DNA of 64,000 bases, from positions 12,222,048 to 12,286,047 of the forward strand of contig NC_044291.2 of assembly GCF_004027225.2 (NCBI RefSeq), given 5' to 3'. Shown one piece after another: positions 55,195 to 64,000 of this stretch. The stretch comes from Strigops habroptila (lineage: Eukaryota; Chordata; Aves; Psittaciformes; Psittacidae). The translations under genes and the position numbers were made by a program. The notes beneath the pieces were generated by a model. The model worked only from the letters and a program-made list of their open reading frames with translations, made no database searches and was not told the DNA's origin. Position 1 is the first letter of the stretch; the number at the start of each line of letters is the position of its first letter.

Positions 55195-56062
55195 CGCCCA
55201 TGCAGTGAAAAAAAAAATTATTACTGACTGCTGCAACACTCCTGGAAATTATTCCCATTGTCTGACTCCATTGTCTCTGGGGTGCCATGTTGCCTTTTTT
55301 CTCAAGGCCCAGGACAGTGTTCCAGGCAGTGGCGTGGGGCACAGTGTGTGTTTCCAGCCATCCGGTGGTTACTTCCACCATGCTTGCCTTGGCAGGTTTG
55401 TGGGAGTGTGATATAGTCAATGTGCCAGGCATTCCCATATTTGTACTTCAGCCATCGTCCTCCAAACCAGAGAGGCTTTAATCGTTTGGCTTGCTTAATT
55501 GCAGCACATGTTTCACATTCATGAATAACCTGGGCAATAGTGTCCATTGTTAAGTCCACCCCTCGATCATGAGCCCATCTATATGTTGCATCTCTGCCTT
55601 GATGGCCTGAGGTGTTATGGGCCCACTGGGCTAAAAATAATTCACCCTTATGTTGCCAATCTAAGTCCATCTGAGCCACTTCAATCTTAGCAGCTTTATC
55701 CACTTGTTGGTTGTTCTGGTGTTCCTCAGTGGCCCGACTCTTGGGTACATGAGCATCTACGTGGCGTACCTTCACCACCAGGTTCTGCACCCGGGCAGCA
55801 ATCTCTTGCCACAGTGCAGCAGCCCAGATGGGTTTACTTCTGCATTGCCAGTTACTCTGCTTCCACTGCTGCAACCACCAACACAGGGCATTTGCCACCA
55901 TCCATGAGTCAGTATAAAGTACTGGCCATTTTTCTCATTCAGTGATGTCCAAGGCCAGCTGAATGGCTTTCACCTCTGCAAACTGACTCGATTCACCCTC
56001 TCTTTCAGCAGTTTCTGCAACTTGTCGTAGGGGACTCCATACACCTGCCTTCCATCTCCGAT
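55195..56062 (-). pseudogene. ERVL-type pol remnant (RNase H end and integrase)
   Basis: Read on the minus strand, the RNase H end lies at about 56,060-55,780 with one in-frame stop. It is followed by the integrase zinc-binding part, HNTSGHQGRDATYRWAH...CETCAA (about 55,630-55,510), and the first integrase acidic residue in WHIDYITLP (near 55,440). The core then continues in another frame to about 55,200, where similarity ends. Reverse transcriptase and the end of integrase are absent. Class III (ERVL) is inferred from these motifs and the adjoining LTR. Non-functional. Confidence 0.75.
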
Positions 56063-56075
56063 GTTTCCAAAGCAC

Positions 56076-56769
56076 TCAAGGGACCCGCTGGCTTAAGTAC
56101 TTGCCCATGCTGTCCCACACACCCTGCCACTCATTACTGTCCAGCCTCAGGGAAAATCTCTTGCTGGTCCTCCTATATTGTCTTCTAACCCTAGACAAGA
56201 CCTGAACCCAACCCTGCTTAACTTTCGAGATCAGATGAAATAGGGTGTTCTCAGGGTGGGATGGCCATGGGTAAAACACACTCTGTATGAGTGCCAACAT
56301 GCTGATCCCCAGGACAAGCAGCAGGCAGGTCTCAAGGGTATTCAAAGGCCATCCAAATCCTTTAGGATTCTCAAATGCTGTTGTAAATACCCTGGTGGGA
56401 GAGCAGGGGGTGTGAGGGAATGTCTCCTTCATAGGTTGACCCCCCGAGGAGGAGAAAAAAGATGTGTAATTGCTAAAAAATTCCATTATATACGTCCCAA
56501 AGTATAGAGGTGATGACCACGCTGGAAACGCAAACCAGACCAGTTTCATGATCAATGAGTCTATTGTATTATAAGTCATTACCATGAAGTACAGTGAAAC
56601 CGTAGCCCAGGCCCCCCAGCCGATAAACACTAAACCAGCAAATACTGGCTGTAAGTAAGGTACGACATGCTGAAACTCTGAGATCAAGTGCAACAACTCT
56701 GAGAGCAAATAAATCAGCGTTGTGACGGGTGACTATTAATCCTAAACAATGAATGCTTATCATAAACAT
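56076..56769 (-). pseudogene. ERVL 5' open frame with two hydrophobic segments
   Basis: Between the LTR and the pol remnant is an open frame of about 210 codons (56,708-56,076) with two long hydrophobic segments (around codons 23-45 and 126-146) and a basic C-terminal part. It has no ATG near its start. An ATG in a neighbouring frame at 56,769 suggests a frameshift near 56,715. The position is that of gag, but I see no gag motif such as a zinc knuckle, so the product is unknown. The end of the frame touches the deletion into RNase H. Confidence 0.5.
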
Positions 56770-56821
56770 GATTAGACACACTCTGGTCAGATATGTTGTT
56801 ATCTCAAACCTTCGGGCCCCA

Positions 56822-57402
56822 TGTTGGGAGCCGCTAAGAACTATCGTGCTTTAAGCCCAGCTGGTAACTCAGAACCATGCAGCCGCTTGCTCACCCCCCA
56901 CCCTTTCCACCGCTCCCAGAGGGATGGGGAGGAGAATCAAAAGAATGTAAACCCCATGGGTTGAGATAAGAGCAGTCCAGTAACTAAGGTATAATACAAA
57001 ACCACTACCGCTACCAGCAATAACAATAATGATAAGGGAAATAACAAGGGGAGAGAATACAACTGCTCGCCACCCGCCAACCGATACCCAGCCTGACCCG
57101 AGCAGCATTCTGGGCCTTTCTGGTAACTGCACCCAGTTTCTATACTGGGCATGACGTGCCATGATATGGAATACCCCTCTGGCCAGTTTGGGTCAGGTGT
57201 CCTGTCTCTGTTTCTTCTCGGCTTCCCCTCCTCCCTGGCAGAACATGAGACTGAGAAAGCCCTTGATCGGAGCAAACATTACTGAGCAACAACTGAAAAC
57301 ATAGGTGTTCTCAGCATTGTTCCCAGGTTGAAAGTCAAAAACACAGCACTGTACCAACTACTAAGAAGGAGAAAAATGACTGCTACATCTGAACCCAGGA
57401 CA
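56822..57402 (-). mobile_element. Complete ERVL-type LTR (5' LTR)
   Basis: On the minus strand it starts TGTCCTGGGTTCAG at 57,402 and ends ...GGCTCCCAACA at 56,822, 581 bases, with TG...CA ends. It is followed at once by TGGGGCCCGAAGG, in the place of a primer-binding site. I recognise this LTR as a family common in birds. X copies 1, 3 and 4 carry pieces of a related LTR. No 3' LTR was found, so a target-site duplication cannot be tested. Confidence 0.85.
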
Positions 57403-60110
57403 AGGGGAAGTGCAAAGGTTCTGTGAGACACTTGTGAGTGCGGGCAGAGAGCAGGGTGTGTGCAGCACGAGAGGGTGCTACAGAACAGAAAAGGACCTGG
57501 AAGAGCAAGGGACAGTTCTGCTGATGGGCAATAGCTCAAGTTCTGATTTTAGAGCAGCACAAATAAGGAGGATGAGCAGTGCAGTGCTGGGATATGGATC
57601 CAAGTGGAGGATGCAAGCAAGGAACTGGGACATGTGAAGTGATTGAGGACTGTGAGCGAGGCTATGAAAGAAGCCGGATGGGTTGAGGGGAATTCACAGG
57701 CATTGCCAAATGCCTAGAAAACCACAGCTTTGTGTGCAAAGCAACACAATCTACCACCAAGTCACACCCCACACACTCCTGCTGACCCCGGACAGAGCCC
57801 TGAGCATTGCAAGAGGGAAAGGATCTCCTTTACCATGTCCCAGTGGCCAGGGCTTGGCCACTTCGATGGTAAATACAAGGGTCTGCCTGGCATCAGAGCC
57901 ACCAGCACATCGCTTTGGCCATCTGCAACCAGGATCTCCAAGTTTCTACTGAATAAGCCCCAAAGGACGTTGACTGGTCATTCCCTTCATGGTTTTGTCA
58001 GTGCTGGCCTCAGTGGGGCCTCCAGCACCCTCAGAAACTTGGGGTGTCCTTGTGCCTTCTGCTTCTTGAGAGGCTTGTTTGTTCTCTCAGTACCTGCAGG
58101 TCAGGAACTTGGCACCACAGGGCTCATTCACAGGTAAACGCCCCAAGAAGCCACATCTCTGTGCATCATTTCCCTTAATTCTGCAAGTCTTCTGTGGCTA
58201 ATTGGATAAATGTCAGGAGTGTGGCCAAGCAGAGAAGATTGACAAAATGAAGAACTATGAATCAGAATTTCTTCTTTTCCCAGCTTTCCTTGTCTTTCCA
58301 CTTTTAGATCAAGTGGTATCAGCCTTCTCTGATTCATACTGATCCAGAGCATCTCCTGATGAAGTCTGGTTATGTAGGAAAAGTGAGAGTGCTTCTGCCA
58401 GACACTGTACAGGCCATCTTTGTCCTGTGTCCCATGGTCATCATCAGTTCCTCTCCCCCTCCATCCATCATTTCTCTCAGTGCTCACCTGGGACTTGCAT
58501 CAGGATTTCTCAAATCCAAGCTTTCCCACTGAAGTCTTCAGCTGCATGATTCAGCTCAGCAACGAGACCATTTATTACACACACCTTCTGTGGGGCAATG
58601 ACTCTGAGACGCTGCAGCTGTGAGCTCCATCTCCATCAGGCACATCTTGTGCTGGGACCCAATCTTTCAGTTCCTGCTTGGTCATGCTCCCCAGCCTTCT
58701 GCACTACAGGTGTGGCTGATAAATGAGCTCCAGCCCAAGCCTTGCAGAAGTGCTTGGAACTGACCGAGTGTCTCCTCACCAGAGTCTGTTTCCTCAATGG
58801 TAGTTTGGGGTTCCTGAATGTGGAGCGGAGAGACATGGTTGTTAGCAGAGGAGGAAATGGAAAGTACTACTGAGAAGGTAGCCTGGTGCAGGTCCAGGGA
58901 ATCACCCTCCAGGGATGCAGGTGTTGGTAAGGAAGCTGTCCAAAACGAGGTGCCCTGTCCCCAGAGCATGGGGTACCTTGCACCCAAGGACACCACCTTT
59001 CCTTTTGGCTCTTGCTAAGAAGTTCTCAATCCAGACCATTTGATTTTCCAACTGCTCCTCCTTGGTGCTTAATTCTCTATACTGATGGCATCACCCATTG
59101 CTCTACAAACCTCCTTTAGATGGCCTTGCTGAGGTATATTCACTTCACCTGACTAATTGACACTATAGGAGTAACCTACAACTACTCGAAGGGTGGTTGA
59201 TGGAGGATTTCTTGGTAGTGGGAAGGGAAGGAAACCTCTACAAAGTGCAGCTTGGAAGGTTCAGACTGGATGTGAGGAAAGAGAAATAGCTCTCCAAATG
59301 TGGACTTGTGGTGCAAGAGATCTCCCAGAGGGAATCTGGGCCAGCCCATGGCTTTGTGTTTCAAGGAACAGACAGCAATGAGTGGAGAGATGTGACTGAA
59401 GGCACAGAAATGCCTGAAAGAGAGCTAGGTGGGAAAGTAAGATGGGTGTCAACAGCCTGAAGGGAAAGAGGTGCAGGCGTGGGCCAGTGGAGGACAGCCT
59501 GCAGCAGAGATGACTGAGGATTCTGGCAAGGCTGAAAGGCCCCAAAGAGTAAAAGGTCTCTGTCCCTTGGGCTATGGCAGTTGCCTCTTTCATCAAGACC
59601 TTTCATTCTCAAGATTTCAGGCTCTACTTCTCCAAGGGCTGTGCTCAGGGCTTGGCCTTTCTGCTTCACCAAACCAACCAAGGGTGTTGTCACCATCAGA
59701 CACCTGCATTTTGCCTTTGTCTACCTGTAATCATAGCCTCTGGTTACTTGCTTTAATGAGTCCCTGGGGAGGCTTTATCAGTAACAGCCTTCAGTGGGGC
59801 CCATTAATGCTGAAGGGATTTGGGACTTTGTTTCTGATTTGGACTTTTTGAGAGGTTTCTTCAGTCTCCTCTCAGTACCTGAGGTTCATGGACTCAGCCC
59901 AAATACACCATGGGGCTCATTAAAACCCTGACGAGCCATGTCTCACCCTGTGGTTTTTGTCAAGTCTTCCAGATTGTCTTCCAGGGAATTGGGGAGGTTT
60001 CCAAGTGCAGGAAGATGACAAAGAGCATCTGATAAAAGTTATTTGAAAGTGTTTATTTAATTACTTTTCAGTTTAGAAATTTCTATTCCATTGCCATTGA
60101 TCCTGAGTGA
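57403..60110. repeat. Low-copy duplicated block (copy of 9260-10,520)
   Basis: Bases 57,403-57,490 continue the 9260-9335 sequence and 58,930-60,105 copy 9340-10,510. Bases 57,490-58,925 between them are not in the first copy, so one copy has a 1.4-kb insertion or the other a deletion. No gene is supported. Confidence 0.55.
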
Positions 60111-60390
60111 TGATCACTTCATCATTAAGTGTCCAGATGAAACCTCTGCAATGAGTCACGCACCTCATGAGGAGTTAAAGAAAATTCCAGGCAGAGGCAT
60201 GGCTCCTCAGGGCTTCCTGTGTTTTAATGAGCCATAGGGCCTTTTTGGTGCTGAGTCCATGCACTTCAGCTCCTGAGAGGAGACTCAAAAGCCCTCTCAA
60301 GAAGTCAAACTCAGAAGCAATTCCCAAGTACTTTGAAGCATCAGTGGGCTCTGCTGAGGCCATTCCTGGCAAAGCCTCCCCAGGGACTCA
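60111..60390 (-). repeat. Low-copy element with a conserved minus-strand frame, copy 2
   Basis: It is homologous to 47,640-47,898. The minus-strand frame of 62 codons from the shared ATG runs from 60,363 to 60,175. After the shared AAAGCCTCCC the two copies diverge: here to CAGGGACTCATTAG, there to OR sequence. Confidence 0.5.
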
Positions 60391-60519
60391 TTAGAGCAGA
60401 GCACTGGAGGCCATGATAATAGAATTATAGAATCATAGAATCATAGAATAGTCAGGGATGGAAAAGACCTTAAGATCATCTAGTTCCAACCCCTCTGCCG
60501 TGGGCAGGGAGACCTCACA

Positions 60520-63427
60520 CTAAACCATGTCGCCCAAGGCTCTGTCCAACCTGGCCTTGAATACCGCCAGGGATGGAGCATTCACAACTTCCTTGGGCAA
60601 CACATGCCAGTTCCTCACCACCCTCACTGTAAAGAACTTCTTCCTTATATCTAATCTAAACTTCCCCTGTTTAAGCTTGAAGCCATTACTCCTTGTCCTA
60701 CCACTACAGTCCCTAAGGAAGAGTCCCTCCCCAGCATCCTTATAGGCCCCCTTCAGATACTGGAAGACTGCTAGGAAGTCTCCACGCAGCCTTCTCTTCT
60801 CCAGGCTGAATAGCCCCAACTTTCTCAGCCTATCTTCATATAGGAGGTGCTCCAGCCCTCTTATCATCCTCGTGGCCCTCCTCTGGACTTGCTCCAACAG
60901 CTCCATTTCCATTTTGTGTTGAGGACACCAGAACTTTACACAGTACTCCAAGTGAGGTCTCACGAGAGCAGAGTAGAGGGGCAGGATCACCTCCTTTAAC
61001 CTGCTGGTCACTCTTCACGTACCCACGCATCCCAGGATACATTTGGCTTTCTGAGCTGCAAGTGCGCACTGCCGGCTCATGTTAAGCTTCTCATCAACCA
61101 ACACCCCCAAGTCTTTCTCTGCAGGGCTGCTCTGAATCTCTTCTCTGCCCAACCTGTAGCTGTGCCTGGGATTGCCCTGACCCAGGTGTAGGAGGCACTT
61201 GGCTTGGTTAAACTTCATAAGGTTGGCATCGGCCCACCTCACAAGCGTGTCAAGGTCCCTCTGGATGGCATCCCTTCCCTCCAGCGTATCAACCGAACCA
61301 CATAGCTTGGTGTCATCAGCAAACTTGCTGAGGGTGCACTCAATCGCACTGTCCATGTTGCCAACAAAGATGTTGAACAAGACAGGTCCCAACACCGATC
61401 CCTGAGGGACACCCCTTGTTACTGTTTTCCAACTGGACATTGAGCCGTTTGCCACAACTCTTTGCGTGAGGCCACCCAGCCAGTTCTTTATCCACTGAGT
61501 GGTTCATCTATCAAATTAATGTCTCTCCAATTTAGAGACAAGGATGTCATGGGGGACAGTGTTGAATGCTTTGCACAAGTCCAGGTAGATGACATCAACT
61601 GCTCTGCCCCTGTCCATCAGTTCCGTGGCTCCATCATAGAAGGCCACCAAATTGGTCAGGCAGGATTTCCTCTTAGTGAAGCCATGTTGGCTGTCGCCAA
61701 CCACCTCATTGTTTTTCATGTGCCTTAGCATGCTTTCCGGTAGAATCTGCTCCAAGATTTTGCCAGGCACAGAGGTGCGGCTGACTGGTCTGTAGTTCCC
61801 TGGGTCTTCCACCTTCCCCTTCTTGAAAATGGGGGTTATATTACCCTTCTTCCAGTCATCGGGAACTTCACCTGACTGCCATGATTTTTCAAATATGATG
61901 GACAGTGGTTTAGCAACTTCATTCGCCAGCTCCTTCAGGACCCGTGGATGGATTTCGTCAGGTCTCATGGCCTTGTGCACGTTCAGGTTCTTAAGATGGT
62001 CTCGAACCTGATCCTCTCCTACAGTGGGCCCAAGGTCTTCATTCTCACAGTCCCTGCGTCTGCTTTCCATGACTTGGGTGGTGTGGTCAGAGCATTTGCT
62101 AGTGAAGACTGAGGCAAAGAAGTCATTAAGAACCTCAGCCTTCTCCAAATCCATGGTAGCCACTTCTCCCGATAGCTTCTGGAGCAGGCCCACGTTGTCC
62201 CTAGCCTGTCTTTTATATGCTACATACGTATAGAAGCCTTTCCTGTTATCTTTCACACCCCTTGCCAGATTTAATTCTAACTGGGCCTTAGCTTTCCTAA
62301 CCTGGTCCCTAGCTTCCCAGACAATGTTCCTATATTCTTCCCAGGCTGCCTGTCCTCACTTCCACCTTTTATAAGCTTCTTTTTTCCCTCTAAGTTTTCT
62401 CAGCAGCTCCTTATCCATCCATGGAGGCCTCCTGGGCCCCCTGTTGCATTTCCGTCTAGTTGGGACACAACACTCCTGAGCTTGTAGCAGGTGATCCTTG
62501 AATATTAACCAGCAGTCTTGGGACCCCCTGCCTTGTAGGACTATATCCCGTGGAACCTTACTAAGCAGGTTCCTGAAGAGGCCAAAGTCTGCTCTCTTGA
62601 GGTCCAGGGCAGTGAGCTTGCTGCATGCTCTTCTCACTGTCCTGAGGATCTCGAACTCAACCATCTCGTGATCACTACAGCCAAGGCTGCCCTGGAGCAT
62701 CACATTTCAAACCAGTCCCTCCCTGTTGGTGAGCACGAGGTCAAGCACAGCACCTCTCCTTGTCGGCTCCTCTACTGCTTGAAAGAGGAAGTTGTCTTCC
62801 ACACAACTGAGGAACCTCCTGGATTGCTTCTGCCGGGCCATACCGTCCCTCCAACAGATATCAGGGTAGTTGAAGTCCCCCATGAGGACAAGGGCCTGCG
62901 AGCGTGAGGCTGCTCCTATCTGTCTGTAGAGCGCTTCATCCACAGAGTCCTCCTGATCAGGCGGCCTGTAACAGATCCCCATCGTAATGTCCCCCATCGC
63001 TGTTCTCCCTTTGACCCTGACCCACAAACACTCTGTTGACTCATCACCCGTCCCCAGACAGAGTTCCATACTTTCCAGGCTATCACTGACATAAATAGCA
63101 ATGCCCCCTCCATGTCTGCCTGGCTTGTCTTTTCTAAGCAGCCTGTAACCTTCCATTCCAACACTCCAGTCATAGGAGCCATCCCACCATGTTTCTGTGA
63201 CATCCAATGACATCATAACCCTGTAGCCTTGCACACATCTCTAATTCCTCTTGTTTGTTCCCCATACTATGGGCGTTTGTATAGAGGCATCTGAGCTGAG
63301 CTCCAAATGAAGCCGACTGAATGGTTGGAGCAGCTGAACTATCTCTACATCGCTCCAAGCATTGATTATAGGTGCTGGCAACTGACTGGGAGTGTTGGGA
63401 TGGATCGATGCCCCCCTCCCCCAACAC
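60520..63427 (-). pseudogene. CR1 ORF2: endonuclease and reverse transcriptase, interrupted
   Basis: This encoded the APE-type endonuclease and reverse transcriptase that copy CR1 RNA into the genome. In order on the minus strand are the endonuclease (about 63,400-62,710; [21 protein letters not shown]), the linker (62,700-62,260), and the reverse transcriptase fingers/palm (62,255-61,015) with [47 protein letters not shown] and the FADD catalytic box. The C-terminal region ends at 60,520. From 63,234 to 60,520 the frame is unbroken by indels; only in-frame stops (at 62,707, 62,356, 61,516 and 61,015, and at least one more near 61,500) interrupt it. One frameshift near 63,200-63,240 separates the first endonuclease codons. 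Inactive but close to intact. Confidence 0.9.
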
Positions 63428-63434
63428 ATCTAGT

Positions 63435-63971
63435 TTAAAGCTTTCTTGACCAGCCTGGCAAGTCTCCTACCAAAACAGCTCTTCCCCTTCTTTGCAGACC
63501 AGCTCCACCAGCCTCCAGTAGACCTGGCCTCCCGAATTGAGTTCCATGTTCCAAGTACCCAAACCCCTGACTATGGCACCACTGTTCTAACCATTTATTA
63601 ACCTGCCAAATGCACCTAGGTTTTTTGAGGCCCTCCCCTTTATCCTGGAGAATTGATGAAAAAATTATCTGAGCTCCAGAGCCCCCAACCACTTCTCCCA
63701 GTGTTGTGTAGTCCTTCTTAATGTTCTCCAGGCTACTGCTATCTATATTGCTAGCACCCACATGGACCACTAGAAGGGGGTAATAGTCAGCAGGACTTAC
63801 TAGAGCAGGCAGCCTCTCAGCAACATCACTGATCTGAGCCCCGGGCAGGCAACACACCTCCCTCGAGACTGGGTCAGGCCGGCAGACGGTTGCCTCTGTG
63901 AGTTTCAAAGTAGAGTTCCCTACTACTATGACCCGCCGCTTTTTCCTGGAGGCATCAGGAGTGATCCTCTT
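63435..63971 (-). pseudogene. CR1 ORF1, esterase-like (SGNH) C-terminal part
   Basis: CR1 ORF1 carries an SGNH-hydrolase-like domain thought to act in RNP formation or lipid association. Visible blocks are VVGNS near 63,920 (block I; the usual GDS Asp is Asn here), REVCCLPGA, and YPLLVVHVGASNI. The frame ends at 63,435, just before ORF2. Upstream it meets an in-frame TAA at about 63,974; the N-terminal part is frameshifted or beyond the window. Many ORF tools would start it at a TTG (63,908), which is not meaningful. Confidence 0.75.
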
Positions 63972-64000
63972 TACTGGTGCATCAGCAGGTTGTTCATTTG

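Larger units (their letters stand above)
60412..64000 (-). mobile_element. Near-full-length CR1 LINE retrotransposon, 5' end beyond the window
   Basis: The 3' end is a run of ATTCTATGATTCTATG-type repeats (minus strand, about 60,412-60,450). It is followed upstream by the 3' untranslated region, ORF2 (reverse transcriptase and endonuclease) and part of ORF1. At over 3.5 kb it is by far the longest CR1 here and, judged by its few indels, the youngest. Confidence 0.93.

Noticed and set aside
63435-63908. CR1 ORF1 starting at 63,908
   Set aside because: That codon is TTG; the coding similarity continues upstream to about 63,971.

Overview
The window is nuclear DNA from a bird. Three things show this: many CR1 retrotransposon copies, a class III (ERVL-type) LTR that I recognise as common in birds, and repeated fragments of family-14-like (gamma-c) olfactory receptors (ORs), a group expanded in birds. 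The CCCCAAA- and ACTGGG-type minisatellites and GC-rich short introns suggest a microchromosome or a gene-poor OR/repeat array. I see no bacterial feature, no rRNA or tRNA gene, no CRISPR array and no OR that is still intact.

Layout. From 1 to about 21.3 kb there is a segmentally duplicated array. It is built from (i) a GC-rich module, here called X, carrying a TATA box, a non-coding first exon with a splice donor and a 58-bp-type minisatellite, (ii) 3' pieces of CR1, (iii) antisense ERVL LTR pieces, (iv) minisatellites, and (v) OR pseudogenes A (4.0-4.9 kb) and B (15.8-16.8 kb), both on the minus strand. From 21.3 to 29.2 kb the sequence is older and largely unannotatable, with scattered CR1. 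An isolated, cleanly spliced-looking ryanodine-receptor-like exon lies at 29,280-29,417. It is followed by a decayed gammaretrovirus-like provirus (pol, env remnant, 3' LTR) at 29.5-32.2 kb, which runs straight into an inverted X module. From 33.7 to 41 kb there is a CpG-rich patch and then unassigned sequence. An LTR at about 41.3-41.9 kb and CR1 lead into a second duplicated array (43-60 kb). That array holds a plus-strand X module, OR fragment D (47.9 kb), OR pseudogene C (53.2 kb), another inverted X, and an ERVL remnant on the minus strand (55.2-57.4 kb). The window ends with a long, nearly complete CR1 on the minus strand (60.4 kb to the edge).

How the parts relate. Nothing here looks like a set of working protein genes. 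The common thread is repeated copying of a composite block (CR1 tail + X promoter/exon + minisatellite + ERVL LTR + OR flank), with each OR copy broken in a different way. X modules 1, 2 and 3 (plus strand) lie downstream of minus-strand ORs or near them, and X6 (minus) lies just downstream of plus-strand OR C. Any transcript from these promoters would therefore tend to run towards the 3' ends of the ORs. Whether X is a lost host gene's 5' end, a lncRNA promoter family or part of an unclassified mobile element is the main open question.

Limits. All calls come from reading the sequence by eye. Repeat boundaries are usually good to tens of bases. Several open frames in the region begin with GTG or TTG, not ATG, and were not treated as genes.
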